Below the pieces are notes generated by a model. That model was not told where the DNA came from and did no database searches. It saw only the letters and a program-made list of their open reading frames with translations. DNA of 64,000 nucleotides from Roseibium suaedae (GTDB lineage Bacteria; Pseudomonadota; Alphaproteobacteria; Rhizobiales; Stappiaceae), in contig NZ_FRBW01000001.1 of assembly GCF_900142725.1 (NCBI RefSeq), forward strand, positions 744,001 through 808,000, in the 5' to 3' direction. Shown here one piece after another: positions 44,057-53,285 of this stretch (position 1 is its first letter; each line of letters begins with the position of its first letter). The translations under genes and the position numbers were made by a program.

Positions 44057-44200
44057 GGACAAGCTCACAGGCAGAAATGGAGAGCAGTCCGGGCAGAAGC
44101 AAGCGCCTGTCCCGGACCGGGTTCGGCTCCATATGCGCCAGATCCATGAAAGAACGGACACGGTTTGCTGACGCTTTGATGACAACCCTCAGCCGCGCTC

Positions 44201-45478
44201 CTAGAGGGGAATGAGGGTGGTGATCCAACCGCTGATGGCCATGATGACGAGGGTCTTGCCGAGCCCCAGATGCAGCTTCAAAAGCAGGAGGGCGGCGAGC
44301 AGGGTGAGCAGAGCCGCCCGCCAGTCCAGAGTGGCGAGATCCGGCACCCAGAGCGCTGCCGGGCCAAAGCTTTCGCGGTTGACCACGCCAAACAAGGCGT
44401 GCAGGGCGAACCAGAGACCGAGGTTGAGGATCACACCTGCCACAGCTGCAGTGATCGCGGACAAGGCGCCGCGCAGGCGCGGGGCGCTGTCCAGCCGCTC
44501 GATGAAGGGGGCGCCGGTGAAAACCCAGAGGAAGCAGGGCGCGAAGGTCGCCCACAAGCCGACGGCGGCACTGGCGATGCCCAGGCCTATGCCTCCCGCT
44601 TTCTCGCCCGCCAGATAGGCGACGAATTCGGTCACGAGAATGAGCGGCCCGGGGGTGGTTTCGGCCAGGCCAAGCGCGTCGATCACTTCATTGGCGTTCA
44701 GCCAGTTCCGGGCAAGCGCCACTTCCTGCCCCAGATAGGTCAGGACTGCATAGGCGCCGCCAAAGGTCACCACGGCGAGCTTGGAATATAGGATGCCGAT
44801 CTGGCTGAGGAGGTGGTCAGGACCGAGCGCAAAGAGCAGGGCAGCAAGCGGCAGAAGCCAGATTGCCAGCCAGAGCGCCGCAGTCTTCAGCAGAGACCGG
44901 GCGGACGCGGATCTGTGTGGAAGGGGCGTCTCTGCCGGATCATTCCAGCTTCGCAGGCTGCCATAAAGGGCAGCGAACAGGATGATCACCGGGAACGGCA
45001 CTGCGAAACAGAAGATGCCGATGAAAGCAAGAGCGGCGAGGATCCACTGGTCCGCTCCCTTCAGGGCACGCTTGCCGATGCGCAGGAGCGCTTCCACGAC
45101 AATGATGATGACGGCGCATTTGATGCCGAGAAACAGCGCTTGTGTCAGCGGCGCAGCCCCGAAGGCGGCGTAAAGACCCGCCAGCGCCAGGATCACCAGC
45201 GCGCCGGGCATCACGAAGGCAAGACCGGCAATCAACCCGCCCAGGGTGCCATGCAGACGCCAGCCGGACCAGGTGGCAAGCTGCATCGCTTCCGGGCCGG
45301 GCAGCATCATGCAAAAGCTGAGGGCGTTGAGATATTGCCGCTCTGTCAGCCATTTGCGCTCATCCACCAGAACCCGGTGCATGAGCGCAATCTGCGCGGC
45401 GGGGCCGCCGAAGGAGAGGACGCCGATTTTCAGCCAGACGGCGGCAGCGTTCCGGAGACTTGGGTGTGGGTCGTTCAT
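44201..45478 (-). CDS. chrA: Chromate efflux transporter ChrA (two-domain CHR family)
   Basis: A 425-residue protein of the long-chain CHR type, with two homologous halves. Half 1 has GVLSFGGPAAQIALMHRVLVDERKWL and SFCMMLPGPEAMQLATW; half 2 repeats this as AVVTFGGAYAVLTYLGQEVALARNWL and LGLAETTPGPLILVTEFVAYLAG. Ten or more membrane helices. Exports chromate in characterised members. A leftward MFS transporter gene starts upstream (stop 45498, 20 nt away), so the two are probably one transcript. Confidence 0.92.
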   Translation of the reverse strand: MNDPHPSLRNAAAVWLKIGVLSFGGPAAQIALMHRVLVDERKWLTERQYLNALSFCMMLPGPEAMQLATWSGWRLHGTLGGLIAGLAFVMPGALVILALAGLYAAFGAAPLTQALFLGIKCAVIIIVVEALLRIGKRALKGADQWILAALAFIGIFCFAVPFPVIILFAALYGSLRSWNDPAETPLPHRSASARSLLKTAALWLAIWLLPLAALLFALGPDHLLSQIGILYSKLAVVTFGGAYAVLTYLGQEVALARNWLNANEVIDALGLAETTPGPLILVTEFVAYLAGEKAGGIGLGIASAAVGLWATFAPCFLWVFTGAPFIERLDSAPRLRGALSAITAAVAGVILNLGLWFALHALFGVVNRESFGPAALWVPDLATLDWRAALLTLLAALLLLKLHLGLGKTLVIMAISGWITTLIPL

Positions 45479-45497
45479 CCTGTCTCCGGGAAAGGGG

Positions 45498-46733
45498 TCA
45501 TGCGGTTTCGGCGCTCAGGCGGGCAACGGGCTTTTCCTCGATCGGCCAATGCACGATGGCCGCGAAGATGCCGAGGGCAATGCCGATCCACCAGATCGGA
45601 TCATAGGAACCGGTCGCCTCGTAGATCTTGCCGCCGAGCCAGACGCCCAGGAAGGAGCCGACCTGGTGCGACACGAAGACGAAGCCGAACAGGGTTGCCA
45701 TGTAGCGTGGCCCGAACATGACGGCGACCAGACCGGAGGTCGGCGGGACAGTCGAGAGCCAGAGCAGGCCCATGGCACCGGCAAACAGCAGCACGGTAAC
45801 GGGTGACGGGGGAACCATCAGGAAGATGGTGATGACCACGGCGCGGGCCAGATAGATTGCCGACAGGAAAATCGGCTTGGAATAGCGTCCGCCGATATAG
45901 CCGGAGATCAGGGAGCCGGCGACATTGCACAGTCCGATCAAGGCAATCGCAATCGCGCCCCAGGACGGATCCATGCCAAGGTCAGCGATATAGGGCGGCA
46001 GGTGAACCGTGATGAAGGCCACATGGAAGCCGCAGACGAAGAAGCCGAAGCTCAGCAGGATGAAGCCCTTGGTGGCGAAGGCTTCCGAGATGGCCTGCTT
46101 CAGGCTCTGAGGTGCCACACCTGCCTGACTGGCAGGTGCAACGCTCTTGCCCTTGAGTGCAACTGCCAGGAAGGGGATCACCATGGTGATGCCCGCAAAG
46201 ATGATCAGGGTCTGATGCCAGCCGACGCCGTCGAGCAGGGCATTGCCGAGCGGGGCAAACAGGAACTGGCCAAGCGAGCCGGAAGCGGTGCCAATGCCGA
46301 AGGCCAGCGAGCGCTGGTCCGGCGTGACCGTCCGTCCGAAGGCCGCCAGAACCAGCGAGAAGGACGAGAACGCGATACCCAGGCCGATCAGGACGCCTGC
46401 AGAAATATGCAGCATCACCGGGCTGGTGGCGTCTGCCATCATGTAGAGGCCGACGGCGTAGAAAACCGCGCCAAGGGTCATGGTCTTCCAGGTGCCGAAC
46501 CGGTCGGAGCACATGCCGGCGACCGGCTGGCCGAAGCCCCACATGAGGTTCTGGATCGCGATGGCCAGACCGAAGATTTCCCGGTTCCATTCACGTGCTT
46601 CCGTCATGGGCTGCAGCAGCAGGCCCATGGCCGAGCGCGGCCCAAAGGAAATCAGGGCGATAAGACAGCCGCAGGCAATCACCAGCGGAATGTTCGGGCG
46701 GCTGGAAACTGCCGCAGAAGAGGTGTTGCTCAT
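45498..46733 (-). CDS. MFS transporter, monocarboxylate/oxalate-antiporter-like
   Basis: A 411-residue 12-helix major facilitator. Helix 1-2 region MGLLLQPMTEAREWNREIFGLAIAIQNLMWGFGQPVAGMCSDRFG, then GIGTASGSLGQFLFAPLGNALLDGVGW and a second half with FFVCGFHVAFITVHLPPYIADLGMDP and FGFVFVSHQVGSFLGVWLGGKIYEATGSYDPIWW, a pattern seen in the MCT/OFA-like MFS proteins. Substrate unknown. Starts at ATG 46731-46733 and is divergent from nadA across a 414-bp region. Likely co-transcribed with chrA. Confidence 0.85.
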   Translation of the reverse strand: MSNTSSAAVSSRPNIPLVIACGCLIALISFGPRSAMGLLLQPMTEAREWNREIFGLAIAIQNLMWGFGQPVAGMCSDRFGTWKTMTLGAVFYAVGLYMMADATSPVMLHISAGVLIGLGIAFSSFSLVLAAFGRTVTPDQRSLAFGIGTASGSLGQFLFAPLGNALLDGVGWHQTLIIFAGITMVIPFLAVALKGKSVAPASQAGVAPQSLKQAISEAFATKGFILLSFGFFVCGFHVAFITVHLPPYIADLGMDPSWGAIAIALIGLCNVAGSLISGYIGGRYSKPIFLSAIYLARAVVITIFLMVPPSPVTVLLFAGAMGLLWLSTVPPTSGLVAVMFGPRYMATLFGFVFVSHQVGSFLGVWLGGKIYEATGSYDPIWWIGIALGIFAAIVHWPIEEKPVARLSAETA

Positions 46734-47147
46734 CGGGGTCTTTCACCTGAGACAGAAGGAGCCGCAGGATATGCCGGAGTCTGGCTCAGCCGAAACGATA
46801 TTTCGTGAATGATCCATCAGTGCCGTGAATGGAACCCGCCTCTCTCTTTGATGATGAACCGGAATAGAATGCGGAGTGCTCCGTCTGCATGACGCCAAAA
46901 ATCCGGTCTCCGATTGCCTCAGATCAGGGCAAACAGCTCTGATCCGCTTTGGATGATTTTGGCAAGATCATGAAATGATGAAGCTTTTGAGACAAAATGC
47001 TCAGTTTTGTGAATGCCTATGGATTTTCCACTTTGCAGGTTCTATATAAGCTCTCAAAGAGCAGAAGGTTGAGCAAGGGCGATACGGCCCGTTTTCTTTG
47101 GCAATACATATACTCAAATTGAGTATAAAGTCCTGAGGGAGGTCTCC
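46734..47147. other. Divergent regulatory region between the MFS gene and nadA
   Basis: 414 bp without a gene. It must hold promoters for both directions. The right end carries the 19-bp palindrome of the nad operon; AT-rich stretches occur at about 46975-47055. Confidence 0.6.
47109..47127. promoter_or_regulatory. Probable NadQ operator of the nadABC operon
   Basis: TATACTCAAATTGAGTATA is a perfect 9+1+9 palindrome, 20 nt before the nadA ATG and overlapping the expected promoter/leader. NadQ, encoded 6 kb downstream, is the alphaproteobacterial regulator of nadABC, so repression of NAD synthesis at this site is the simplest reading. Confidence 0.8.
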
Positions 47148-48224
47148 ATGACCATCACCAGTTCTCCGGCCGCCTTCAAGGGCGCCACTCCCGTCGCTCT
47201 CGAGCGTTTCGGCCGCCTTCCGCGTCCGGATCTCACCTATACGCCGGAAGTCGCCGAAGCGACGGCTCCGATCTATGAGAAGCTCAAGCACATCATCCCG
47301 GCGATCGAGTGGCCCGCGCTTGCTCCGACCATTCATGCGATCAACCTGCTGAAAAAGCAGCGCAATGCCGTGATCCTGGCGCATAACTACATGACGCCGG
47401 ACATCTATCACGGTGTGGCCGATATCGTCGGTGACAGTCTCCAGCTCGCCATCGAGGCAACCCGGACGGATGCACAGGTCATCGTTCAGTGCGGCGTGCA
47501 CTTCATGGCCGAGACCTCGAAGATCCTGAGCCCGGAAAAGACGGTTCTGATCCCGGACATGCGGGCGGGCTGCTCCCTGGCCGAATCGATCACCGGTGCC
47601 GACGTGCGTGCCCTGCGCGAACGCAATCCCGGTGTGCCGATCATCACCTATGTGAACACCTCCGCCGACGTGAAGGCCGAATGCGACATCTGCTGCACCT
47701 CGTCCAACGCGCTGGAAGTTGTCGAGAGCTTCGGTGTCGACCGGGTGTTCCTCATTCCGGACAAGTATCTGGCCGCCAATGTCGGCAACAAGACCGACGT
47801 GGAAGTTCTGGTCTGGGACGGCGCTTGTGAGGTGCATGAGCGCTTCACCGCCAAGGAACTGCGCGACTACCGCAAGATCGAACCGGACATCAAGATCATC
47901 GCGCACCCCGAGTGCCCGCCGGAAGTCGTTGCAGAAGCCGACTTTGCCGGGTCCACCGCGCATATGATCGACTGGGTGAAGACCCGTAAGCCGGAGAAGG
48001 TGATGATGATCACCGAATGCTCCATGGCTGACAATGTTGCCAGCGAGACCCCGGGCGTGAATTATATCCGTCCGTGCAACCTGTGCCCGCACATGAAGCG
48101 CATCACGCTGGACAAGATCCTCGACACCTTGGTCGAGATGAAGGAAGAAGTGGTTGTCGATCCGGTCGTTGCTGAAAAGGCACGCGTCGCGGTCGAGCGG
48201 ATGATCAATCTGAAAAAGAACTGA
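47148..48224 (+). CDS. nadA: Quinolinate synthase NadA
   Basis: A 358-residue [4Fe-4S] enzyme condensing iminoaspartate with dihydroxyacetone phosphate to quinolinate. Typical blocks: [41 protein letters not shown] (first cluster Cys), [43 protein letters not shown] (second Cys) and [14 protein letters not shown] (third). A good GGGAGG lies 6-10 nt before the ATG. First gene of nadABC, behind a 19-bp palindrome. Confidence 0.97.
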   Translation: MTITSSPAAFKGATPVALERFGRLPRPDLTYTPEVAEATAPIYEKLKHIIPAIEWPALAPTIHAINLLKKQRNAVILAHNYMTPDIYHGVADIVGDSLQLAIEATRTDAQVIVQCGVHFMAETSKILSPEKTVLIPDMRAGCSLAESITGADVRALRERNPGVPIITYVNTSADVKAECDICCTSSNALEVVESFGVDRVFLIPDKYLAANVGNKTDVEVLVWDGACEVHERFTAKELRDYRKIEPDIKIIAHPECPPEVVAEADFAGSTAHMIDWVKTRKPEKVMMITECSMADNVASETPGVNYIRPCNLCPHMKRITLDKILDTLVEMKEEVVVDPVVAEKARVAVERMINLKKN

Positions 48225-48324
48225 TTGGTCGTTCTGGTCTAGAATGAAGGTGGCTGCCGGACTGGCTCCGGCAGAGCCTTCCGCCCGTACGCCTAAAGCC
48301 GCGGGTTCATCATGGGACATTCCT

Positions 48325-49935
48325 ATGGGCATTTCGGTCGAAGATTTCGCTCCCGCGCTTGCGGGCAAGGACGTTGATGACGTCGTCATTCTGGGCGGCG
48401 GTCTCGCTGGTCTGTTCTGCGCGCTGAAACTGGCGCCGCGGCCGGTCACCGTCATCTCCAACGCGGCCATCGGCCAGGGGGCATCGTCTGCATGGGCCCA
48501 GGGTGGCATTGCGGCGGCGGTATCCGAGCAGGACACGTTCGAGAAACACCGCGATGACACGCTGGCCGCAGGCGCCGGCATCTGTGAGCGCAAGATCGTT
48601 GAGCAGATGACCCGGGAAGCTGGCGACCGTGTCCGCGATCTCCTGTCTTATGGCGTTCCCTTCGATCAGGATCTGGAAGGCCGCCTTCAGCTGTCCCGCG
48701 AAGCTGCCCATTCGGAAAACCGGGTGGTGCGGGTGCGCGGCGACATGGCGGGCCGGGCCATCATGGATGCGTTGATCGCTGCAGTCCGCAGGACCCCGTC
48801 GATCCGTATTCTGGAAGGCTTCATCGGCGAAAGCCTGATGGGTGAGGGCCGGTATGTAACCGGTGTTCTGGCACGCAAACGTGGCGGACTGGAGCGCATG
48901 GCGTTTCCGGCTCACGCGGTGGTGCTGGCTTCCGGCGGCATTGGCCATCTCTATTCCGTCACCACGAACCCGGGTGAAGCAAACGGCCACGGCCTTGCCA
49001 TGGCAGCGCGTGCCGGTGCGGTGATCGCGGATGCCGAATTCGTTCAGTTCCATCCGACGGCGCTCAATGTGGGCCGTGATCCGGCTCCGCTGGCAACCGA
49101 AGCACTGCGCGGCGATGGGGCAACCCTGATCAACTCCGCCGGTGAGCGGTTCATGACCAAGGTCCATGATCTGGCAGAGCTTGCACCGCGCGATATCGTG
49201 GCCCGGGCAATCCACCGGGAAGTGACCTCCGGCGGTGGAGCGTTCCTCGATTGCCGCTCTGCCGTCGGTGCCGCCTTCAAGGACCGCTATCCGACCGTTT
49301 ATGCGGCCTGCGTCGAAGCCGGTATCGATCCGGCAACTCAGCCGATCCCGGTTGCGCCTGCCGAGCATTATCACATGGGCGGTATTCTCACCGATGCCAA
49401 TGGCCGTACGTCGCTCGACGGCCTCTGGGCTGCCGGCGAGGTCGCCTCGACCGGCGCACATGGGGCGAACCGTCTTGCGTCCAACTCCCTGCTGGAAGCG
49501 GTCGTCTTTGCTGCCCGCATCGCCGATGACATCCAGGGCCTCATGCCGACCCCGCGCAGCGCCTATTGGAACGAGCTCGACAGCGAGCCGGGCCTGCCGA
49601 GCCAGCGCAACTTTGATGAGCGTGAAGCCATCACGGCTCTGCGTGAGACCATGGGCCGGAATGTTGGCGTGGAGAGGGATGCCGACAGCCTGCGCCGGGC
49701 CTTGGCGGATATCGCTGCTGCCGAAGCGCGCTGCGAGCGCATTTCCATCCGTAACATGATGATTGCCGGCCGGATCATCGCCGCCTCTGCACTCAAGCGC
49801 ACCGAGAGCCGTGGCGGTCATTTCCGCTCGGACTTCCCGGAGGCCGATCCGGCTCAGGCGCGCCGCTCCTTCACCAGCCTGAAGGAAGTGGATGCGATCG
49901 CAAAGGAAGCAGCGGCTGTTGCCGCAGGAGAATGA
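48325..49935 (+). CDS. nadB: L-aspartate oxidase NadB
   Basis: A 536-residue flavoenzyme that oxidises aspartate to iminoaspartate, the substrate passed to NadA. FAD-binding [19 protein letters not shown], then [15 protein letters not shown], the active-site region [72 protein letters not shown] and a C-terminal helical domain. ATG 48325 has GGGA upstream and matches known starts; ATG 48244 in frame has no ribosome site. Stop overlaps nothing; nadC begins 4 nt later. Confidence 0.95.
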   Translation: MGISVEDFAPALAGKDVDDVVILGGGLAGLFCALKLAPRPVTVISNAAIGQGASSAWAQGGIAAAVSEQDTFEKHRDDTLAAGAGICERKIVEQMTREAGDRVRDLLSYGVPFDQDLEGRLQLSREAAHSENRVVRVRGDMAGRAIMDALIAAVRRTPSIRILEGFIGESLMGEGRYVTGVLARKRGGLERMAFPAHAVVLASGGIGHLYSVTTNPGEANGHGLAMAARAGAVIADAEFVQFHPTALNVGRDPAPLATEALRGDGATLINSAGERFMTKVHDLAELAPRDIVARAIHREVTSGGGAFLDCRSAVGAAFKDRYPTVYAACVEAGIDPATQPIPVAPAEHYHMGGILTDANGRTSLDGLWAAGEVASTGAHGANRLASNSLLEAVVFAARIADDIQGLMPTPRSAYWNELDSEPGLPSQRNFDEREAITALRETMGRNVGVERDADSLRRALADIAAAEARCERISIRNMMIAGRIIAASALKRTESRGGHFRSDFPEADPAQARRSFTSLKEVDAIAKEAAAVAAGE

Positions 49936-49939
49936 TCTG

Positions 49940-50800
49940 ATGGCCGGTTATCTGCCCGAGCTGCCCCGACTGATGGTTGACGAAGCGGTCAAGGCCGCTT
50001 TGCTTGAAGACTGGGGCCGGGCAGGGGACGTGACGAGCCAGGCGACCATTCCGGCGGATGCTCAGGCAACGGCGGTCATCGCGTCGCGCAAGCCCGGTGT
50101 GCTTGCAGGTCTGGCGCTGGCGGAAAGCGCTTTCCGCCAGACCGATGCGCGGGTCCGTTTCGAGACTGTCCTGCAGGACGGGGCGCGGCTCGAAAAGGGC
50201 AGCATTGCCGCCCGCATGACAGGGCCGGCCCGTGCCATCCTGTCGGCGGAGCGCGTGGCGCTGAACTTTGCCTGCCATCTCTCGGGCATCGCCACGGCAA
50301 CCGCCCGGTTCGCAGATCTGATCGCCCACACGGAAGCCGACATCGTCTGCACCCGCAAAACCACGCCGGGCCTCAGGGCTTTCGAGAAATACGCCGTGCG
50401 TTGCGGTGGCGGTTCCAATCACCGTTTCGGCCTGGATGATGCCATCCTGATCAAGGACAACCACATTGCCGTTGCAGGCGGTGTGCGGCCTGCGATCGAA
50501 GCGGCCAAGGCTTTCGCCGGTCATCTGGTGAAGATCGAGGTCGAAGTCGACACGCTGGACCAGCTGCGGGAAGCGCTGGCCTGCAAGCCTGATGTGATCA
50601 TGCTCGACAATATGGGGCCTGAGCAGTTGCGCGAGGCCGTCTCCATCGCGGGCGGTCAGGTGCTGCTGGAGGCCTCCGGCGGGATCGAGGCGGATACGAT
50701 CACGGCCATTGCCGAGGCGGGTGTGAACCTGATCTCATCCGGCTGGATCACCCACTCCTCCCCGATTCTGGATCTGGGCCTCGATATCGAGATCGGATAG
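49940..50800 (+). CDS. nadC: Nicotinate-nucleotide diphosphorylase (carboxylating) NadC
   Basis: A 286-residue quinolinate phosphoribosyltransferase, third step of de novo NAD synthesis. Family blocks: [99 protein letters not shown] and [12 protein letters not shown] ending in [16 protein letters not shown] lies 10 nt before ATG 49940, just over the nadB stop, so the pair is translationally close. Convergent with hupE. Confidence 0.96.
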   Translation: MAGYLPELPRLMVDEAVKAALLEDWGRAGDVTSQATIPADAQATAVIASRKPGVLAGLALAESAFRQTDARVRFETVLQDGARLEKGSIAARMTGPARAILSAERVALNFACHLSGIATATARFADLIAHTEADIVCTRKTTPGLRAFEKYAVRCGGGSNHRFGLDDAILIKDNHIAVAGGVRPAIEAAKAFAGHLVKIEVEVDTLDQLREALACKPDVIMLDNMGPEQLREAVSIAGGQVLLEASGGIEADTITAIAEAGVNLISSGWITHSSPILDLGLDIEIG

Positions 50801-50830
50801 GCGCGGCGGCGAACCGCCACGCCTTCCTGC

Positions 50831-51439
50831 TTAACCAGCGATCAGGAAGAGGCCAGCAGCGGCAGTCAGGGCGCCGAGAACGCGGGTGGCGACTTCACCA
50901 CGGCGGGTTTCGGCGTCAAGACCAGTGCGGGTGCCGTAGCCGATCAGAACGCCAGCTCCATGCAGAAGCGCGGTGGCGCAGACAAAGCCGAGACCATAGG
51001 TCAGGACGGCTGCAGCACCCATTTCACCGCCATGGGCATGGCCGTGGAAGAGGCCGAAGATGCCGGTGATCACGGCACAGGCCACAAGCGGCAGAGGCAG
51101 TGCGAGCGCGACCAGGGCGCCGATTGCCACAACGCTTGCCAGGATCATCGGCTCGACGAAGGGCAGATGCACACCGCCGAGCGCGAGCAGGAAGCCGGCC
51201 ACCATGGAGCCGACAAAGGCCGAAGGCAGAGCCCAGATCGCCTTGCCGCCCGCCAATGCGCCCCAGAGGCCGACAGCAATCATCGCCAGAACATGGTCGA
51301 GGCCGAAGACGGGATGGGTGAAGCCCGCGGCAAATGACCCGTGTTCGGACGGGTCCAGATGGGCGAGTGCCGGGCTGGTGAGGGCGGTGAGGCTCAGCGA
51401 GAGCGTGCCAAGGGCCAGAAGCCCGCGAAGATGTGTCAT
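50831..51439 (-). CDS. HupE/UreJ family protein
   Basis: A 202-residue membrane protein: signal-like first helix, then the HupE/UreJ signature HPVFGLDHVLAMIAVGLWGA (conserved His and Asp) and GLFHGHAHGGEMG. About six helices in total. Members are nickel or cobalt permease accessories near hydrogenase or urease genes; no such genes are in this window, so metal specificity is inferred from the family. GAGGA lies 8 nt before the ATG. Convergent with nadC. Confidence 0.9.
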   Translation of the reverse strand: MTHLRGLLALGTLSLSLTALTSPALAHLDPSEHGSFAAGFTHPVFGLDHVLAMIAVGLWGALAGGKAIWALPSAFVGSMVAGFLLALGGVHLPFVEPMILASVVAIGALVALALPLPLVACAVITGIFGLFHGHAHGGEMGAAAVLTYGLGFVCATALLHGAGVLIGYGTRTGLDAETRRGEVATRVLGALTAAAGLFLIAG

Positions 51440-51562
51440 GAGAGATCCTCTGAGGTGAGTCGATCATGCACCCCGGAATGGGTCGTGCGGGACCTAACAA
51501 CCTTTCGGGGGCCAGTTTGTCAAATTTCCGCGCGGCTTGTCTTGTTGAAAGCGTGGGCAGGA

Positions 51563-51590
51563 AAAAGAAAACCCCGGAACCGGTCCGGGG
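51563..51590 (-). terminator. Terminator-like hairpin, minus strand (copy 1 of a 19-mer)
   Basis: CCCCGGAACCGGTCCGGGG (51572-51590) folds with a CCCCGGA/TCCGGGG stem; read on the minus strand it is followed by TTTTCTTTTT. The same 19-mer recurs at 51798-51816. Confidence 0.65.
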
Positions 51591-51622
51591 GGAGATTGAT
51601 GACAAAGCAGCCAAGATTGATG

Positions 51623-51738
51623 GTCATCCCGGTTTGGTGCCCAGCACCAAGACCGGGATCCAGTATCCCGTAGAGTGGGCTCTTGAAAAAACCATTTACC
51701 TCAGGTGGTTACTGGATCCCTGCCTTCGCAGGGATGAC
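51623..51738. repeat. 116-bp palindromic intergenic element (REP/MITE-like)
   Basis: Ends are GTCATCCC (51623-51630) and GGGATGAC (51731-51738). An inner inverted pair GGGATCCAGTA (51655-51665) and TACTGGATCCC (51710-51720) folds the whole element, and each half has its own hairpin (CCCGGTTTGGTGC with GCACCAAGACCGGG; CCCTGC with GCAGGG). The TGGATCCCTGCCTTCGCAGGGATGAC type of end is known from dispersed palindromic repeats in proteobacteria. Confidence 0.8.
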
Positions 51739-51794
51739 AACCAACTCTTCGAAATCTGACGCCTCAAGAGGGATTGGGGCTTTTCAGCAGTCTG

Positions 51795-51818
51795 AACCCC
51801 CGGAACCGGTCCGGGGTT
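51795..51818. terminator. Terminator-like hairpin (copy 2 of the 19-mer)
   Basis: CCCCGGAACCGGTCCGGGG at 51798-51816, bordered by AA on one side and TTT on the other, 29 nt past the stop of the leftward SleB-type gene. Probably ends that transcript. Confidence 0.7.
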
Positions 51819-51846
51819 TCTGGTGATCCTCTTGCGGTGGGCTGGA

Positions 51847-53100
51847 TCAGTTCCAGCCGCCTGCATAGGTCTTGTAGAAGATGTGCTCGCCGATCTGGCC
51901 ACGCTTGACCATCGACTTGCGCCAGCGCGGGGCCACATAGGTGGCGTGGTAGTGGGTCGAGGCATCGACCATCTTCAGATAACGGGTGCCGCCGATCACG
52001 TCCTTGGCCAGTTTCTGGGCCGTCTTCCAGCTGTCAGGCTGGGAGATGCGGTCCGGAATGCCGTCGCAGGCAAAGGAGAACTGGCAGCGGTTGAACTTGT
52101 TGCGGTTCTGGTAGACGACGCCGCAGATCGAATCCGGATAGGCGGGGTTCTTGACCCGGTTCAGGACGACCTGACCAACGGCCACCTGGCCATCTTCGCT
52201 TTCACCACGGGCCTCGAAGTAGATCGCTTCGGCCAGGCACTTCTGTTCCTTCGGCTCCATGACGGACAGCGGCAGCGGCTTCTGGGCCCACCAATGCGGG
52301 TTGTTCGGATCTTCCGGCGGCGGCATGTCGTCTTCGTATTTTGGCGCACCAAAGAGCGCATCAAACGGCTGGCGCGTGTCCATGACGGATTCGGGAGAAT
52401 AGGCGGACACAAGCGAGAAGCTGGCAGCTGCCGCGTTGCGGGCCATCATGACCTTCTGCAGGTCGATCGGCTTGCCATCGGCGTTGGCGCTCACGTTGCC
52501 TGCCAGTTGCGTGCCTTTGCCGTGGGAATAGGGCTCGGGCAGCACAAAGGCCACGCGGGGCATGTCGTCATGCTTTTCATCGCTGATCAGGCTGGGCAGG
52601 GAATAGACGGCGCCTGCTGCCATATCGACCATCTGCCGGTCCGGTGCCAGAGAGACAAAACGGTTGCCCTTGCCGGTCCGGTTGATCTCGATCTCGTCCG
52701 GAATTTCGGTCGGAAACTGTTCGCGCGCGAGGGCTTCCAGGCCGGTGACTTCGGTGGATTGCGCACCTTTCGCGGCCGAGGTCAGCAGCAGCTTCGGCGC
52801 GCTTGCGGGGTTTGCCCGTTCGGCCAGTTGCTCATTGCTGCCAAGAGCCAGCGACGGCGTGACGCTCGTGGCGAAGTTGGCTGGCTCAAGCGCCATCATC
52901 CAGCGCGGCGTTTCCTTGTGCTGCGCTGTCAGCAGAGCAACGATATCCTGCTGGCCAATGGAGGCGGTCATGGTGAGAAAAATGGCGGAACCTGCCAGGG
53001 CAAGGCGCTTCAGACGGTCTGCCGTGGACTTCAGCCGGACCTTCCTGGGAAGGGCACGGGAGGAATGCCGCCCGGAAGGGCGGTGACGGGGGCCAGACAT
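51847..53100 (-). CDS. Cell wall hydrolase, SleB/CwlJ (Hydrolase_2) family
   Basis: A 417-residue protein: a basic N-terminus, one membrane/signal helix (LKRLALAGSAIFLTMTASIG), a long region of unknown fold (about 50-285), and a C-terminal Hydrolase_2 domain (about 285-417) with CLAEAIYFEARGESEDGQVAVGQVVLNRV (conserved Glu of the lytic-transglycosylase-like fold), QFSFACDG and ATYVAPRW. In alphaproteobacteria such proteins act on periplasmic peptidoglycan. Separated from nadQ by 185 bp, so it likely has its own promoter. Confidence 0.87.
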   Translation of the reverse strand: MSGPRHRPSGRHSSRALPRKVRLKSTADRLKRLALAGSAIFLTMTASIGQQDIVALLTAQHKETPRWMMALEPANFATSVTPSLALGSNEQLAERANPASAPKLLLTSAAKGAQSTEVTGLEALAREQFPTEIPDEIEINRTGKGNRFVSLAPDRQMVDMAAGAVYSLPSLISDEKHDDMPRVAFVLPEPYSHGKGTQLAGNVSANADGKPIDLQKVMMARNAAAASFSLVSAYSPESVMDTRQPFDALFGAPKYEDDMPPPEDPNNPHWWAQKPLPLSVMEPKEQKCLAEAIYFEARGESEDGQVAVGQVVLNRVKNPAYPDSICGVVYQNRNKFNRCQFSFACDGIPDRISQPDSWKTAQKLAKDVIGGTRYLKMVDASTHYHATYVAPRWRKSMVKRGQIGEHIFYKTYAGGWN

Positions 53101-53285
53101 ACGCAGCCAACTCCAACTCGATACGCGCAGGACCGCACAATGTGCAGATCCCCAAATCAGGCCAGTCCATGTCCGACCACTAAAATTGAAATTGCGCTCT
53201 TAACCTTGAAAGAGAGTTAATGGCCGCGAAAAACCGCGAAACCCCTAGGGAAACGAGTGAAAAGTCAGGTGGTTATGGTTAAAAC

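Larger units (their letters stand above)
51440..51846. other. Intergenic region between hupE and the SleB-type gene
   Basis: 407 bp with no gene. It contains two identical 19-bp terminator-like palindromes at 51572 and 51798 and a 116-bp palindromic repeat element between them; the left part holds the hupE promoter. Confidence 0.6.
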
